Source: Gemmata sp. (GTDB lineage Bacteria > Planctomycetota > Planctomycetia > Gemmatales > Gemmataceae). From it: 34,228 nt of DNA. Below, piece after piece: positions 1 through 7,369 of this stretch (the first letter of the stretch is position 1; each line of letters opens with the position of its first letter). A model generated the notes under the pieces. The model was given only the letters and a program-made list of their open reading frames with translations. It did no database searches and was not told where the DNA came from. The translations under genes were made by a program, and so were the position numbers. The stretch is taken from the NCBI GenBank assembly GCA_022843445.1, contig JALHNS010000022.1:1-34228 (forward strand). The letters run 5' to 3'.

Positions 1-77
1 TGTACAGCGGCGTGTACCGGTTCGGCTCGGTGTTCGCGTACCTCACGATCCGCCTGCCGCACATCTACAACCTGTAA
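1..77 (+). CDS. C-terminal end of an unidentified protein (partial)
   Basis: Only the last 24 residues are inside the window, read in the third frame and ending at TAA 75-77. The visible tail reads roughly YSGVYRFGSVFAYLTIRLPHIYNL, with alternating hydrophobic and aromatic residues like the last beta strand of a membrane or surface protein. That is too little to assign a family. A strong hairpin at 97-145 follows the stop, which supports a real gene end here. The frame choice is inference from codon use and the good stop-hairpin spacing. Confidence 0.5.
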   Translation, partial: YSGVYRFGSVFAYLTIRLPHIYNL

Positions 78-96
78 GCGCGGCGCAGGTTCTCTG

Positions 97-145
97 CCTT
101 CGCGCGTGCGGGTGCCCACCCTGTGGGCACCCGCACGCGCGAAGG
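97..145. terminator. 23-bp perfect hairpin after the partial gene
   Basis: Arms 97-119 and 123-145 are perfect reverse complements (23 bp) around a 3-base loop. It lies 20 bases after the stop at 77. No T-tract follows on the plus strand, so it is either a non-canonical terminator or a palindromic repeat. The remaining gap 146-339 shows nothing I can identify apart from the ribosome binding site of the next gene. Confidence 0.55.
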
Positions 146-339
146 TGCCCCGTTCGCGGGCACTGCGGAGAACTCCGACAGGCGACCGAAAAAAAGTCGC
201 GCGATCGTGCGCGTTCCGGGAACTCTGAAACTACGATCTTGTCGCGGGCACACGCCCGCACCGCCCCCTCGGCTCTCGGGACTCGCCCCGATAGCGCCCC
301 CTCCCGTCACGTCCCAACGCACACTCTCGGAGGAGCTGA

Positions 340-2937
340 ATGTTCCGGTTCCGTGATTGGCTGCGCGCGCGCTCGCGCGCCACCGCCCCGGTGCGCCGCG
401 CGCGCCTCGCCCTCACCGCACTCGAAGCGCGCGAGGTGCCGGCGGTGGTCGGCTACGAACTGGTGAACTCGTGGTCCGGCGGGCAGCAGGCCACAATCAA
501 CGTGTTGAACGACACCGGCCCCGCGGTCACGCAGTGGACCGTGCAGTTCAACTTCACCGGAACCATTTCGCAGGTGTGGAACGCGGAGCTGGTGAGTCGC
601 AGCGGCAACACCTACACGTTCCGCAACGCGAGCTACAACGGGAACCTCGCGGTGAACGGCAGCACGTCGTTCGGGTTCGTCAGCACGAGCGCCCCGGCCG
701 CCACCAACTTCTTCTTCAACGGCGCGGCCGCGAACGGCGGCGGCACCACCAGCCCGCTCACCATTTCCGTGACCGGCGATGCGGCGCTCGAGGGCAACCC
801 CGGGGCGGCCGCCTCCGCCGGGTTCCTGAGCACCAGCGGCAACCAGATCGTGGACGCGAACGGGCGCGTGGTGAAGCTCGCGGGCGTGAACTGGTTCGGC
901 CTCGAATCGGAGACGTTCGCGCCGCACGGCCTGTGGGCCCGCGGCTACAAGGACATGATGAACCAGATGAAGGACCTCGGGTTCAACCTGATCCGCCTCC
1001 CGTTCAGCAGCCAAGCGCTGCAATCGAACAGCTTCGCCAACGGCATCGACTTCGCCAAGAACCCGGACCTGCAAGGGCTGACCGGGCTACAGGTGATGGA
1101 CAAGGTCGTGGCCTACGCGGGGCAGATCGGGCTGCGCATCATGCTGGATCACCACCGCTCCGCGGCCGGGGCCGGGGCCGACGGCGGCCTGTGGTACGAT
1201 GCCACCTACACCGACGCGAAGTGGGTGAGCGACTGGGCGATGCTCGCGAAGCGGTACGCGAACACCCCCACGGTGATCGGGGCCGACCTGCACAACGAGC
1301 CGCACGGCTCCGCCACGTGGGGCACCGGCAACACCGCAACCGACTGGCGGCTCGCCGCCGAGCGCGCCGGCAACGCGATTCTGGCCGAGAACCCGAACTG
1401 GCTCATCGTGGTGGAAGGCACCGACAACGGGCCGTCCGGCAGTTACTGGTGGGGCGGCAACCTGAGCAAGGCGGGCGACTTCCCGGTGCGGCTGAACGTC
1501 GCGAACCGGCTCGTGTACTCGCCGCACGACTACCCCGCGTCGGTGTTCGGGCAGCAGTGGTTCAACGACCCGAACTACCCGAACAACCTCGACGAGATTT
1601 GGGACAAGAACTGGGGCTACCTGTTCCGCACCGGTACCGCGCCGATTCTGCTCGGCGAGTTCGGCAGCAAGCTCGAAACGCAGTCGGACAAGCTCTGGTT
1701 CGACCAGATCACGAAGTATCTGGCGGGCGACCTCAACCTCGACGGCACGAACGACCTCGCCGCCGGGCAACAGGGCATGAGCTGGACGTTCTGGAGCTGG
1801 AACCCGAACAGCGGCGACACCGGCGGCATCCTGAACGACGACTGGACCACGGTGCGCGCCGACAAGATGGCGAAGCTCACCCCGATCCAGTTCGGCGTGC
1901 TGGACAACGGCGGATCGACCGCGCCGAACCGCGTCGCCTTCACGGTGTCGCTGTCGCGCGCCAGCACCACCGCCGTGACGGTGAACTACGCCACCGGCAA
2001 CGGCACCGCGACCGCCGGGAGCGACTACACCGCGGCGAGCGGCACGATCACCTTCGCCCCCGGTGAGACGTCCAAGACCGTGTTCGTGACGCTCACCCCG
2101 GACACCACCCCGGAAGCGAACGAGACCTTTACGCTCACGCTCAGCGCCGCGAGCGGCGGCACCATCGGCACCGGCACCGCGACCGGCACCATCACGAACG
2201 ACGACGGCACTTCGCCGCCTCCTCCCCCGCCCCCTCCTCCTCCCCCTCCGCCGCCGACTGTGTCGGTTGGGAACGTGAGCATGAACGAGGGGAACGGGGC
2301 CGGCACCGCGACCTTCACGGTGTCGCTCTCGAGCGCCAGCGCGAACCCGGTCACGGTGAACTACGCGACCGCGAACGGCACCGCCACCGCCGGCAGCGAC
2401 TACACCGCGAAGACCGGCACGCTCACCTTCGCCGCGGGCGAAACGAGCAAGACCGTGACCGTGAACATCCTCGGCGACACCGTCGTGGAGCAAAACGAAA
2501 CGTTCGACCTGCTCTTGAGCGCGCCGACGAACGCGACCATCGGCACCGGCACCGGCACCGCGACGCTGGTGAACGACGACCTGCCGCCGCCCCCGCCGCC
2601 CCCGCCCGCGAGCGGCGGCACCACCGGCAGCAGCGCGGTCACACCGGTCGTGCGCTCGTCGTGGTCCGACGGCTTCATCATGGACGTGACGCTGAAGAAC
2701 ACCACCGGCACCGCGTGGAAGGACTGGACCGTCACCTTCGAGAGCGACTTTACCATTACCAACATCTGGGGCGCGGAGATCGTGAGCCGCGTGGGGAACA
2801 AGTACACGGTGAAGGCGGCGTCGTGGAACCGCACGGTCGCGGCCAACGGCGGGACGGTCACGTTCGGGTTCCAAGCGGCACTGCCGCCGGGCGGCTCCAA
2901 CAAGATGCGCAACATCGCGCTGCTCCCGGTGGAGTAG
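340..2937 (+). CDS. Multidomain GH5 endoglucanase (CBM2-GH5-Calx-beta-Calx-beta-CBM2)
   Basis: This is an 865-residue secreted beta-1,4-glucanase. Residues 38-128 form a CBM2-like cellulose-binding domain with Trp45, Trp66 and Trp80. Residues 162-515 form a GH5 barrel with acid/base Glu320 in DLHNEPH and nucleophile Glu440 in LLGEFGS. Residues about 531-625 and 641-747 are Calx-beta repeats, each followed by a proline-rich linker (about 626-639 and 748-757), and about 768-865 is a second CBM2. A GGAGGAG site at 330-336 fixes the ATG. The N-terminus is Arg-rich and lacks a classical hydrophobic signal core. It carries LEAREVPAV at residues 29-37, resembling the motif near the start of many large planctomycetal exported proteins. 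Cellulose or a related beta-glucan is the likely substrate (inference). A second GH5 enzyme starts at 3901. Confidence 0.93.
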   Translation: MFRFRDWLRARSRATAPVRRARLALTALEAREVPAVVGYELVNSWSGGQQATINVLNDTGPAVTQWTVQFNFTGTISQVWNAELVSRSGNTYTFRNASYNGNLAVNGSTSFGFVSTSAPAATNFFFNGAAANGGGTTSPLTISVTGDAALEGNPGAAASAGFLSTSGNQIVDANGRVVKLAGVNWFGLESETFAPHGLWARGYKDMMNQMKDLGFNLIRLPFSSQALQSNSFANGIDFAKNPDLQGLTGLQVMDKVVAYAGQIGLRIMLDHHRSAAGAGADGGLWYDATYTDAKWVSDWAMLAKRYANTPTVIGADLHNEPHGSATWGTGNTATDWRLAAERAGNAILAENPNWLIVVEGTDNGPSGSYWWGGNLSKAGDFPVRLNVANRLVYSPHDYPASVFGQQWFNDPNYPNNLDEIWDKNWGYLFRTGTAPILLGEFGSKLETQSDKLWFDQITKYLAGDLNLDGTNDLAAGQQGMSWTFWSWNPNSGDTGGILNDDWTTVRADKMAKLTPIQFGVLDNGGSTAPNRVAFTVSLSRASTTAVTVNYATGNGTATAGSDYTAASGTITFAPGETSKTVFVTLTPDTTPEANETFTLTLSAASGGTIGTGTATGTITNDDGTSPPPPPPPPPPPPPPTVSVGNVSMNEGNGAGTATFTVSLSSASANPVTVNYATANGTATAGSDYTAKTGTLTFAAGETSKTVTVNILGDTVVEQNETFDLLLSAPTNATIGTGTGTATLVNDDLPPPPPPPPASGGTTGSSAVTPVVRSSWSDGFIMDVTLKNTTGTAWKDWTVTFESDFTITNIWGAEIVSRVGNKYTVKAASWNRTVAANGGTVTFGFQAALPPGGSNKMRNIALLPVE

Positions 2938-3013
2938 CGCGCTGTTGGCGCGGGTGAACCGATTCTGACGGCCCGGGGCGCGCGAAGGTGGGCGCTCTGG
3001 GCCGTTTTCGCTT

Positions 3014-3042
3014 TTGCCGCCTCGTCTCCCACGCCTTACGAT
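3014..3042 (+). promoter_or_regulatory. Possible sigma-70-type promoter for the TIGR03000 gene
   Basis: TTGCCG at 3014-3019 and TACGAT at 3037-3042 are separated by 17 bases and lie 36 bases before the ATG at 3078. Both hexamers match the consensus in four positions. Without a mapped transcript this is a sequence-only proposal. Confidence 0.35.
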
Positions 3043-3077
3043 GCGGGTACACCGAGACGCACAGTGCGAGGCTCCCC

Positions 3078-3827
3078 ATGTACAGCATCGTGATGATGAC
3101 CGCCCTAACCGGGGGTGCCCCGGACGTGGGATTCGACCCGCTGTTCCACCGCGGCAGCGGTTGCGGCGGTTACGCCGGTTACGGCACCTGTTTCGGCTGT
3201 GTCGGTCACGTTCCGGCGCTGCCCCCGCCGCCCCTGTGCCACACCGCGCCGCGGTGCGGGTGCGGCGGCGACCCGGTGCCGAACACGTGGATGGCGCAGT
3301 GGGGGCCGCGCAGCGGCGCGTTCGGCTGGACCGGGGCGAGCTGCTTGGGGGCTTTACCCCCGCAGCACGGCTGCGCCGGCGGCTGCATCGGGCTTTACAG
3401 CTATTGGGCACCGCCGAGCGGCCTCCCGCTGTACACCTATTACGGCACGCCGTGGGCGACGGTGCCCGAAGGCCCGCAACCGATGACGCCGCCCGCGAAA
3501 GCGCCGGAGCCGAAACCGAACACGCGGAACGACGCGCGGCCCGCGCCCGCCACCGCGACCGTGCGCGTCACCCTGCCCGACGCGGCGGTGCTGTACGTGA
3601 ACGGCGTGGCAACCAAGCAGACGGGTGCGGCTCGCGAGTTCGTGACGCCGCCGCTCGTGCCCGGGGCGCGCTACGCCTACGAAGCCCGCGCGGAAATCTT
3701 GGTCGCAGGGAAACTCGAAGTGGAAGAGCGGCAGATCGTGGTGACGGCCGGCGGCACGGTGAGCGAATCGTTCCCGAAACTCGCGGCGCTCGTTCGTACC
3801 GGCGGCGACCGCGTGACCGGGAAGTGA
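3078..3827 (+). CDS. TIGR03000-domain planctomycete protein
   Basis: A 249-residue protein whose C-terminal part, from about residue 155, matches the planctomycete-only TIGR03000 domain in pattern: ATVRVTLPDAAVLYVNGVAT, then TG-x-REFVTPPLVPGARYAYE, then a charged strand and GTVSESF. This looks like a PEGA-like beta-sandwich. The N-terminal half is rich in Gly, Cys, Pro and Tyr with several Cys-Gly pairs and no clear hydrophobic signal core. The function of TIGR03000 proteins is unknown; cell-envelope placement is inferred from composition. The ATG at 3078 is preferred over an upstream in-frame ATG at 2988, because the upstream extension is unlike a protein start and would overlap the proposed promoter. 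It sits between two GH5 cellulases. Confidence 0.85.
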   Translation: MYSIVMMTALTGGAPDVGFDPLFHRGSGCGGYAGYGTCFGCVGHVPALPPPPLCHTAPRCGCGGDPVPNTWMAQWGPRSGAFGWTGASCLGALPPQHGCAGGCIGLYSYWAPPSGLPLYTYYGTPWATVPEGPQPMTPPAKAPEPKPNTRNDARPAPATATVRVTLPDAAVLYVNGVATKQTGAAREFVTPPLVPGARYAYEARAEILVAGKLEVEERQIVVTAGGTVSESFPKLAALVRTGGDRVTGK

Positions 3828-3900
3828 TGCGCGTTGCGCTTCGCGCGCGGCTCGCGATCGGTTACAGTGCTTCGCCCGCCACTCACTCGCAGAGCGCGCC

Positions 3901-4929
3901 GTGACCCGTACCTTTCTTGTGGTCTGCACCCTGACCGCGACCGGGGCGGTCGCCTCGTTTTCCGCCCCCCCCGAACCGAAAGACGGCGCGCGCCGGAAAG
4001 TGTTCGCCGCGAACGCGGCGCTCGGGCGCGGCATCAACTTCGGGAACGCACTCGACGCGCCGAGCGAGGGCGATTGGGGCGTGACCCTCGAAGCCGACTA
4101 CTTTAAGCGCGCCGCCGACGCCGGGTTCAAGACGGTGCGCCTGCCGGTGCGCTGGTCGGCGCACGCGAAGGCCGACGCCCCGTACACCATCGATCCGCCG
4201 TTCTTCCGCCGCGTGGACTGGGCGCTCGACCGCGCCGCCGCCAACGGGCTGAACGTGGTGCTGAACGTTCACCACTACGACGAGATGAACAAGGAACCGA
4301 AGGCGCACCTGCCGCGGCTCGTGGGGCTGTGGGAGCAGATCGCGGCGCGGTACAAGGACCGGCCCGCGAGCGTGGCGTTCGAGTTGTTCAACGAACCCAA
4401 CGGCGCGCTGGACGCGGCGTGGAACGACGCGATCCCGGTGGTGCTGAAGGCGGTGCGCGCGACCAACCCGACGCGCCCGGTGGTCGCGGGCCCGGGCGGC
4501 TGGAACAACGTGTGGGCGCTGCCGAAGTTGAAGCTGCCGAACGACCCGAACCTGATCCTGACGGTTCACTTCTACGAGCCGTTCAAGTTCACGCACCAAG
4601 GCGCGCCGTGGGGGCCGGACGACGTGAAGACCCTGAGCGGCATCAAGTGGGACGGCACCGACGCGGAACTGAAGGCGCTCCGCAAGAGCCTCGACGACGT
4701 GGAAGCGTGGGCGAAGAAGGCGGACGTCCCGGTGTTCGTGGGCGAGTTCGGCGCGTACGAGAAGGCCGACCTGCCGAGCCGATCGAAGTGGACGGCCGCG
4801 GTGGTGACCGAGTGCGAGGCCCGCGGGTTCAGTTGGGCCTATTGGGAGTTCTGCGCGAACTTCGGGGCCTACGACCGCGAGAAGAAGGCGTGGCGCGACC
4901 CGCTGCTCAAGGCGCTACAACCGAAGTGA
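3901..4929 (+). CDS. GH5 cellulase / endoglucanase, single domain
   Basis: A 342-residue secreted glycoside hydrolase family 5 enzyme. A GTG start at 3901 gives a signal peptide (MTRTFLVVCTLTATGAVASF, then SAPPEP). GH5 signatures in order: GRGINFGNALDAP near residue 42, VRLPVRWSAH, LNVVLNVHHYDE, acid/base Glu165 in LFNEPNG, VHFYEPFKFTHQG, nucleophile Glu282 in VGEFGAYEKAD, and AYWEFCANFGAYD. The fold is complete to the C-terminus with no carbohydrate-binding module. It resembles the EglC/Cel5-like cellulases that hydrolyse beta-1,4-glucans. Only a weak ribosome binding site precedes the GTG. Together with the enzyme at 340 it suggests beta-glucan degradation in this region. Confidence 0.92.
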   Translation: MTRTFLVVCTLTATGAVASFSAPPEPKDGARRKVFAANAALGRGINFGNALDAPSEGDWGVTLEADYFKRAADAGFKTVRLPVRWSAHAKADAPYTIDPPFFRRVDWALDRAAANGLNVVLNVHHYDEMNKEPKAHLPRLVGLWEQIAARYKDRPASVAFELFNEPNGALDAAWNDAIPVVLKAVRATNPTRPVVAGPGGWNNVWALPKLKLPNDPNLILTVHFYEPFKFTHQGAPWGPDDVKTLSGIKWDGTDAELKALRKSLDDVEAWAKKADVPVFVGEFGAYEKADLPSRSKWTAAVVTECEARGFSWAYWEFCANFGAYDREKKAWRDPLLKALQPK

Positions 4930-4964
4930 GCGCACGGCCGGCGCGTCGGGTTCGATTCGTGCAG

Positions 4965-5036
4965 TGGGCCCGGTGGGAGTTGAACCCACTTCCAAGGATT
5001 TATGAGATCCCTGCTCGACCGTTGAGCTTCAGGCCC
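4965..5036 (-). tRNA. tRNA with anticodon CAU (elongator Met or Ile2)
   Basis: A 72-base cloverleaf folds on the minus strand: 7-bp acceptor stem with one G-U pair, 4-bp D stem GCUC/GAGC, 5-bp anticodon stem with loop CUCAUAA (anticodon at 5002-5004), 5-base variable loop, and T arm GTGGG-TTCAACT-CCCAC. The discriminator is A and CCA is not encoded. Position 1 pairs with 72 and the anticodon stem lacks three consecutive G-C pairs, so it is not an initiator. It is either elongator Met or the tRNA-Ile whose C34 becomes lysidine. Odd points: position 8 is A instead of the near-universal U, and position 21 is C instead of A. A good promoter lies just upstream. Confidence 0.82.
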
Positions 5037-5044
5037 GCGGGTGC

Positions 5045-5072
5045 ATTTTACACCCCGCGACCGGGCCACCAA
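5045..5072 (-). promoter_or_regulatory. Promoter of the tRNA
   Basis: Read on the minus strand, TTGGTG (5072-5067), a 16-base spacer and TAAAAT (5050-5045) precede the tRNA 5' end by 8 bases. This is ideal spacing for a sigma-70 promoter that starts at or near the mature tRNA. It lies in the 50-base gap between the phosphodiesterase stop and the tRNA. Confidence 0.65.
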
Positions 5073-5086
5073 GCCGATTACCCGCG

Positions 5087-6010
5087 TCAGCCGCGCGGGA
5101 ACTGGTCGGGGTTGTCGGTGAACACGGCGTCCACCTTCAACTCGCGCAGAAAGTGGGTCATCTCCGCTTTCACCGAGTCGAACTTCCCGGTTTGCCCGGT
5201 GCGGAACGTCCACACGGTCACGCTCATGCCGAGCGCGTGGGCGTCCGTCACGAGGCCGGGGCGCGCGAGCACCACGGCTTTGTTCGGCGCGATGCCGTCG
5301 GCGAACTCTTTGACGCCCTTCAACTTCTCGGCGCTCCAGTCGCCCGCACCGAACAGGTACACGAGCGGGAGCTTGCAGGCGTGGTCGTTGCGCAGCGCCT
5401 TCAGGCTCTCGGCGCTGAACGACTGAATCACGACCGGCGTTTTCGGGTCCGCGTTGGGCGCGTCGAGTTTGTTCGCCCTCAGCACGGCCATGAGTTCCTT
5501 TTCCATGTTGAGGCCGCGCTTGCCGTACACCTCGGGCGCTTTCGTTTCGGGGATGATGCCCGCTTTGCCCTTCACGGTGTCGATCATCTGCTGGAACGTG
5601 GGCACGCGGGCACCGGCGAACTTCGCGCCCTTCCACGAACCCGCGTCGAGCTTCGCAATCTCCGCGAGCGTGAAGTCGGCGACCGGCCACGTCTTCTTTC
5701 CCTTCACCTCGGTCGCGCGATCCGGGAACACCTTCGCCACGTCCGTCGTGCGCTCAAGCGTCGTGTCGTGCATGCAGACCAGCACGCCGTCTTTGGTCAT
5801 CTGCAAGTCCGGTTCGACGAAATCCGCGCCGTGCTTGAGCGCGAGTTCGTAGGCCGCGATGGTGTGTTCCGGTGCGTCGGCGCTCGCGCCGCGGTGCGCG
5901 ATGTTGGTGGGCCGCGTGTACGGCGCGAGTACCTTGGCGGGCGGTTCGGCGACTACCGGCAGAGCCGCAACCAGTGCGGTGAACAACGCGAGAACAACGA
6001 AAAGGCGCAT
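5087..6010 (-). CDS. Glycerophosphodiester phosphodiesterase, secreted
   Basis: A 307-residue GDPD-family enzyme that hydrolyses glycerophosphodiesters to glycerol-3-phosphate and an alcohol. A clear signal peptide (MRLFVVLALFTALVAALPVVA) directs export. Catalytic and metal-binding signatures follow: NIAHRGASADAPEHT (His-Arg plus acidic residue), GADFVEPDLQMTKDGVLVCMHD (Glu, Asp, His) and LERTTD. Later strands contain GIIPETKAPE and end with DAVFTDNP. The ATG at 6010 is preceded by GGAGG at 7 bases, which rejects the longer reading from 6040. It is a single gene transcribed towards the tRNA. Likely role: phosphate or glycerol scavenging from phospholipid debris (inference). Confidence 0.93.
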   Translation of the reverse strand: MRLFVVLALFTALVAALPVVAEPPAKVLAPYTRPTNIAHRGASADAPEHTIAAYELALKHGADFVEPDLQMTKDGVLVCMHDTTLERTTDVAKVFPDRATEVKGKKTWPVADFTLAEIAKLDAGSWKGAKFAGARVPTFQQMIDTVKGKAGIIPETKAPEVYGKRGLNMEKELMAVLRANKLDAPNADPKTPVVIQSFSAESLKALRNDHACKLPLVYLFGAGDWSAEKLKGVKEFADGIAPNKAVVLARPGLVTDAHALGMSVTVWTFRTGQTGKFDSVKAEMTHFLRELKVDAVFTDNPDQFPRG

Positions 6011-6227
6011 GGCAACCTCCGCGCGGTGGGGTAGGCACAACTACGAACCGCGCCGGGGTGCGTCGGTGAAAGTGGCGCGAAGGTGCGCGGAAAAAAATCC
6101 GCGCGCGGGCGAATCCTTTCGCCGGGCGGGTCCATCTATTGGTGCGTCACGCGGCCCGGACCGCACACGGGCAGCCGGGCCGCACCACTCACGAACCGCC
6201 GCCCGTGATTACGAGAGGAGTACGCGC

Positions 6228-6647
6228 ATGGTTCCCGCGATCCGCAACGGCCAAATCGCCCACCCGTTCGGCCGCCTGTTCAACCGGTTCTTCGACGAGG
6301 CGTTCGCGCCGCTCGACGGCGCGCAAGCCCTCGGCAACTTCCCCCACGCGCTCTGGCAAGACGAAGACGCGGTGTATGTGGAACTCGACGCGCCCGGCCT
6401 GAGCGAGAAGGAAATCGACATCACCGTTCAGGGCGACGACCTGCACGTCCGCGCGGAGCGCAAGACCGAAGAGCGGAAGAACGGCTACGAGACCCGGTCG
6501 TTCGGCCGGTTCGAGCAGTGGGTGCGGCTGCCGGTGTCCGTCGATACGGAGAAGGTGGAAGCCAAGCTCACCAACGGTGTGCTGCGGGTGAAACTGCCGA
6601 AGAGCGCCGCGGCGAAGGCCCGCAAGATCGCGGTCCGCGGGGAGTAA
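6228..6647 (+). CDS. Hsp20 / alpha-crystallin small heat-shock protein
   Basis: A 139-residue cytoplasmic holdase chaperone that binds unfolding proteins for later refolding. The N-terminal arm (LFNRFFDEAFAPLD) is typical of bacterial class A sHsps. The alpha-crystallin domain runs from about residue 42 (WQDEDAVYVELDAPGLSEKEIDITV) through RTEERKNGYETRSFGRFEQWVRLPV-type strands to AKLTNGVLRVKLPK. An A-x-KARKI tail replaces the usual terminal I-x-I. The ATG at 6228 has GAGAGGAG 8 bases upstream; in-frame codons further upstream do not look like Hsp20. No CIRCE operator is visible. A hairpin (6151-6159 with 6175-6183) lies in the leader. Confidence 0.94.
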   Translation: MVPAIRNGQIAHPFGRLFNRFFDEAFAPLDGAQALGNFPHALWQDEDAVYVELDAPGLSEKEIDITVQGDDLHVRAERKTEERKNGYETRSFGRFEQWVRLPVSVDTEKVEAKLTNGVLRVKLPKSAAAKARKIAVRGE

Positions 6648-6669
6648 GGCCGGAGGGCGAGGAATTGTC

Positions 6670-6834
6670 TTTGCCCTCTCCCCTTGCGGGAGAGGGTGCC
6701 CGCGCTTCGCGGGCGGTGAGGGGTGAGCGACACGCGCGGTTCAGCTTCGCTTGAAATCGGATCTCCGAAGCGCCCCTCACCCGGCCTTGAAGACTCGGCC
6801 ACCCTCGCCCACGCTCGCGCGGGGGGAGGGCAAA
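6670..6834. repeat. 165-bp inverted-repeat (MITE-like) element with nested hairpins
   Basis: The ends TTTGCCCTCTCCCC (6670-6683) and GGGGAGGGCAAA (6823-6834) are near-perfect inverted repeats. Inside the left part are two hairpins, CCCTCTCCCC...GGGAGAGGG (about 6675-6697) and GCCCGCG-CTT-CGCGGGC. GTGAGGGG (about 6717) is complementary to CCCCTCAC (about 6774). The unit fills nearly the whole gap between the convergent hsp20 and arfB-like genes and contains no ORF of its own. Similar CCTCTCCC/GGGAGAGG units are common intergenic elements in many bacteria. It probably also terminates transcription. Confidence 0.6.
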
Positions 6835-6845
6835 TACGCGCGCCA

Positions 6846-7271
6846 CTAATCGTCGCCGCCGCTGTAGCGGCGCTGCTGCTTTTTCGCGCTGTCGCGGCGC
6901 TTGTCCGCGACGCGCCGCTTCTTCGCGCCCTTGCTCACCTTCGTTTTCTTCCGCACGGTCGGTTCCACGAGCGCCGCCCGCACCATCTCCGCGAGCTTCG
7001 CCAAACACTCTTCCTTGTTGCGCTCTTGGTCGCGGTACTGCTGCGACGAAATGAGAACGTCGCCCTCGGTCGTGAACCGACTGGGGAAGGTGGTCCGCAT
7101 GCGGTCGAAGGCGGCCAACGGAACCGGCGCGGCGGTCGTCGCGGCCTTCCAGCGCAGTTGCGCCTTCGACGCGACCTTGTTCACGTTCTGCCCGCCCGGG
7201 CCGCCGGAGCGCGCGAACGTCCATTCCAACTCGTCGTCGGGAATCGTGATTGCGTCGGTGACGATGAGCAC
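6846..7271 (-). CDS. arfB: ArfB-like peptidyl-tRNA hydrolase (RF-1 domain, GGQ)
   Basis: A 141-residue protein with the class I release-factor catalytic motif RSGGPGGQNVNK; the GGQ is at residues 26-28. There is no codon-recognition domain. The C-terminal tail is very basic (RKKTKVSKGAKKRRVADKRR...), as in ArfB/YaeJ and mitochondrial ICT1, where the tail enters the empty mRNA channel of stalled ribosomes. The reaction is hydrolysis of peptidyl-tRNA on non-stop ribosomes. The start chosen is GTG 7271, with GAGGTGG 5 bases upstream; the longer ATG reading at 7352 would run into the divergent promoter. The gene symbol is by family resemblance. Confidence 0.86.
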   Translation of the reverse strand: MLIVTDAITIPDDELEWTFARSGGPGGQNVNKVASKAQLRWKAATTAAPVPLAAFDRMRTTFPSRFTTEGDVLISSQQYRDQERNKEECLAKLAEMVRAALVEPTVRKKTKVSKGAKKRRVADKRRDSAKKQQRRYSGGDD

Positions 7272-7298
7272 GGCCCACCTCGCTTGGGTTCGCTCGGC

Positions 7299-7327
7299 TT
7301 GACGGGCCGGCGGAGTTCGCCTATTGT
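7299..7327 (+). promoter_or_regulatory. Sigma-70-type promoter for the membrane glycosyltransferase
   Basis: TTGACG (7299-7304), a 17-base spacer and TATTGT (7322-7327) precede the ATG at 7370 and lie in the 98-base divergent gap. The -35 matches TTGACA in five of six positions. A GCGGAG ribosome-binding sequence is at 7355-7360. Confidence 0.6.
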
Positions 7328-7369
7328 CCGCCGCTCGCGGACCTTCCCTCACTCGCGGAGCCTCGCCGA

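Noticed and set aside
2212-2259. Poly-proline codon tract as a possible microsatellite or frameshift hotspot
   Set aside because: The frame is continuous across it and both sides code for good domains, so it is a normal Pro linker.
1087-3411. A 774-residue minus-strand open frame over the cellulase and TIGR03000 genes
   Set aside because: Repetitive Arg/Gly/Val composition, no domain, and antisense to the GH5 enzyme with clear catalytic motifs.
4935-4960. GGGTTCGATTC near 4950 as a second tRNA T arm on the plus strand
   Set aside because: The flanking bases do not form a T stem, and no acceptor or anticodon arm can be built.
6011-6227. CIRCE operator upstream of hsp20
   Set aside because: No TTAGCACTC-N9-GAGTGCTAA or close variant is present in the gap.
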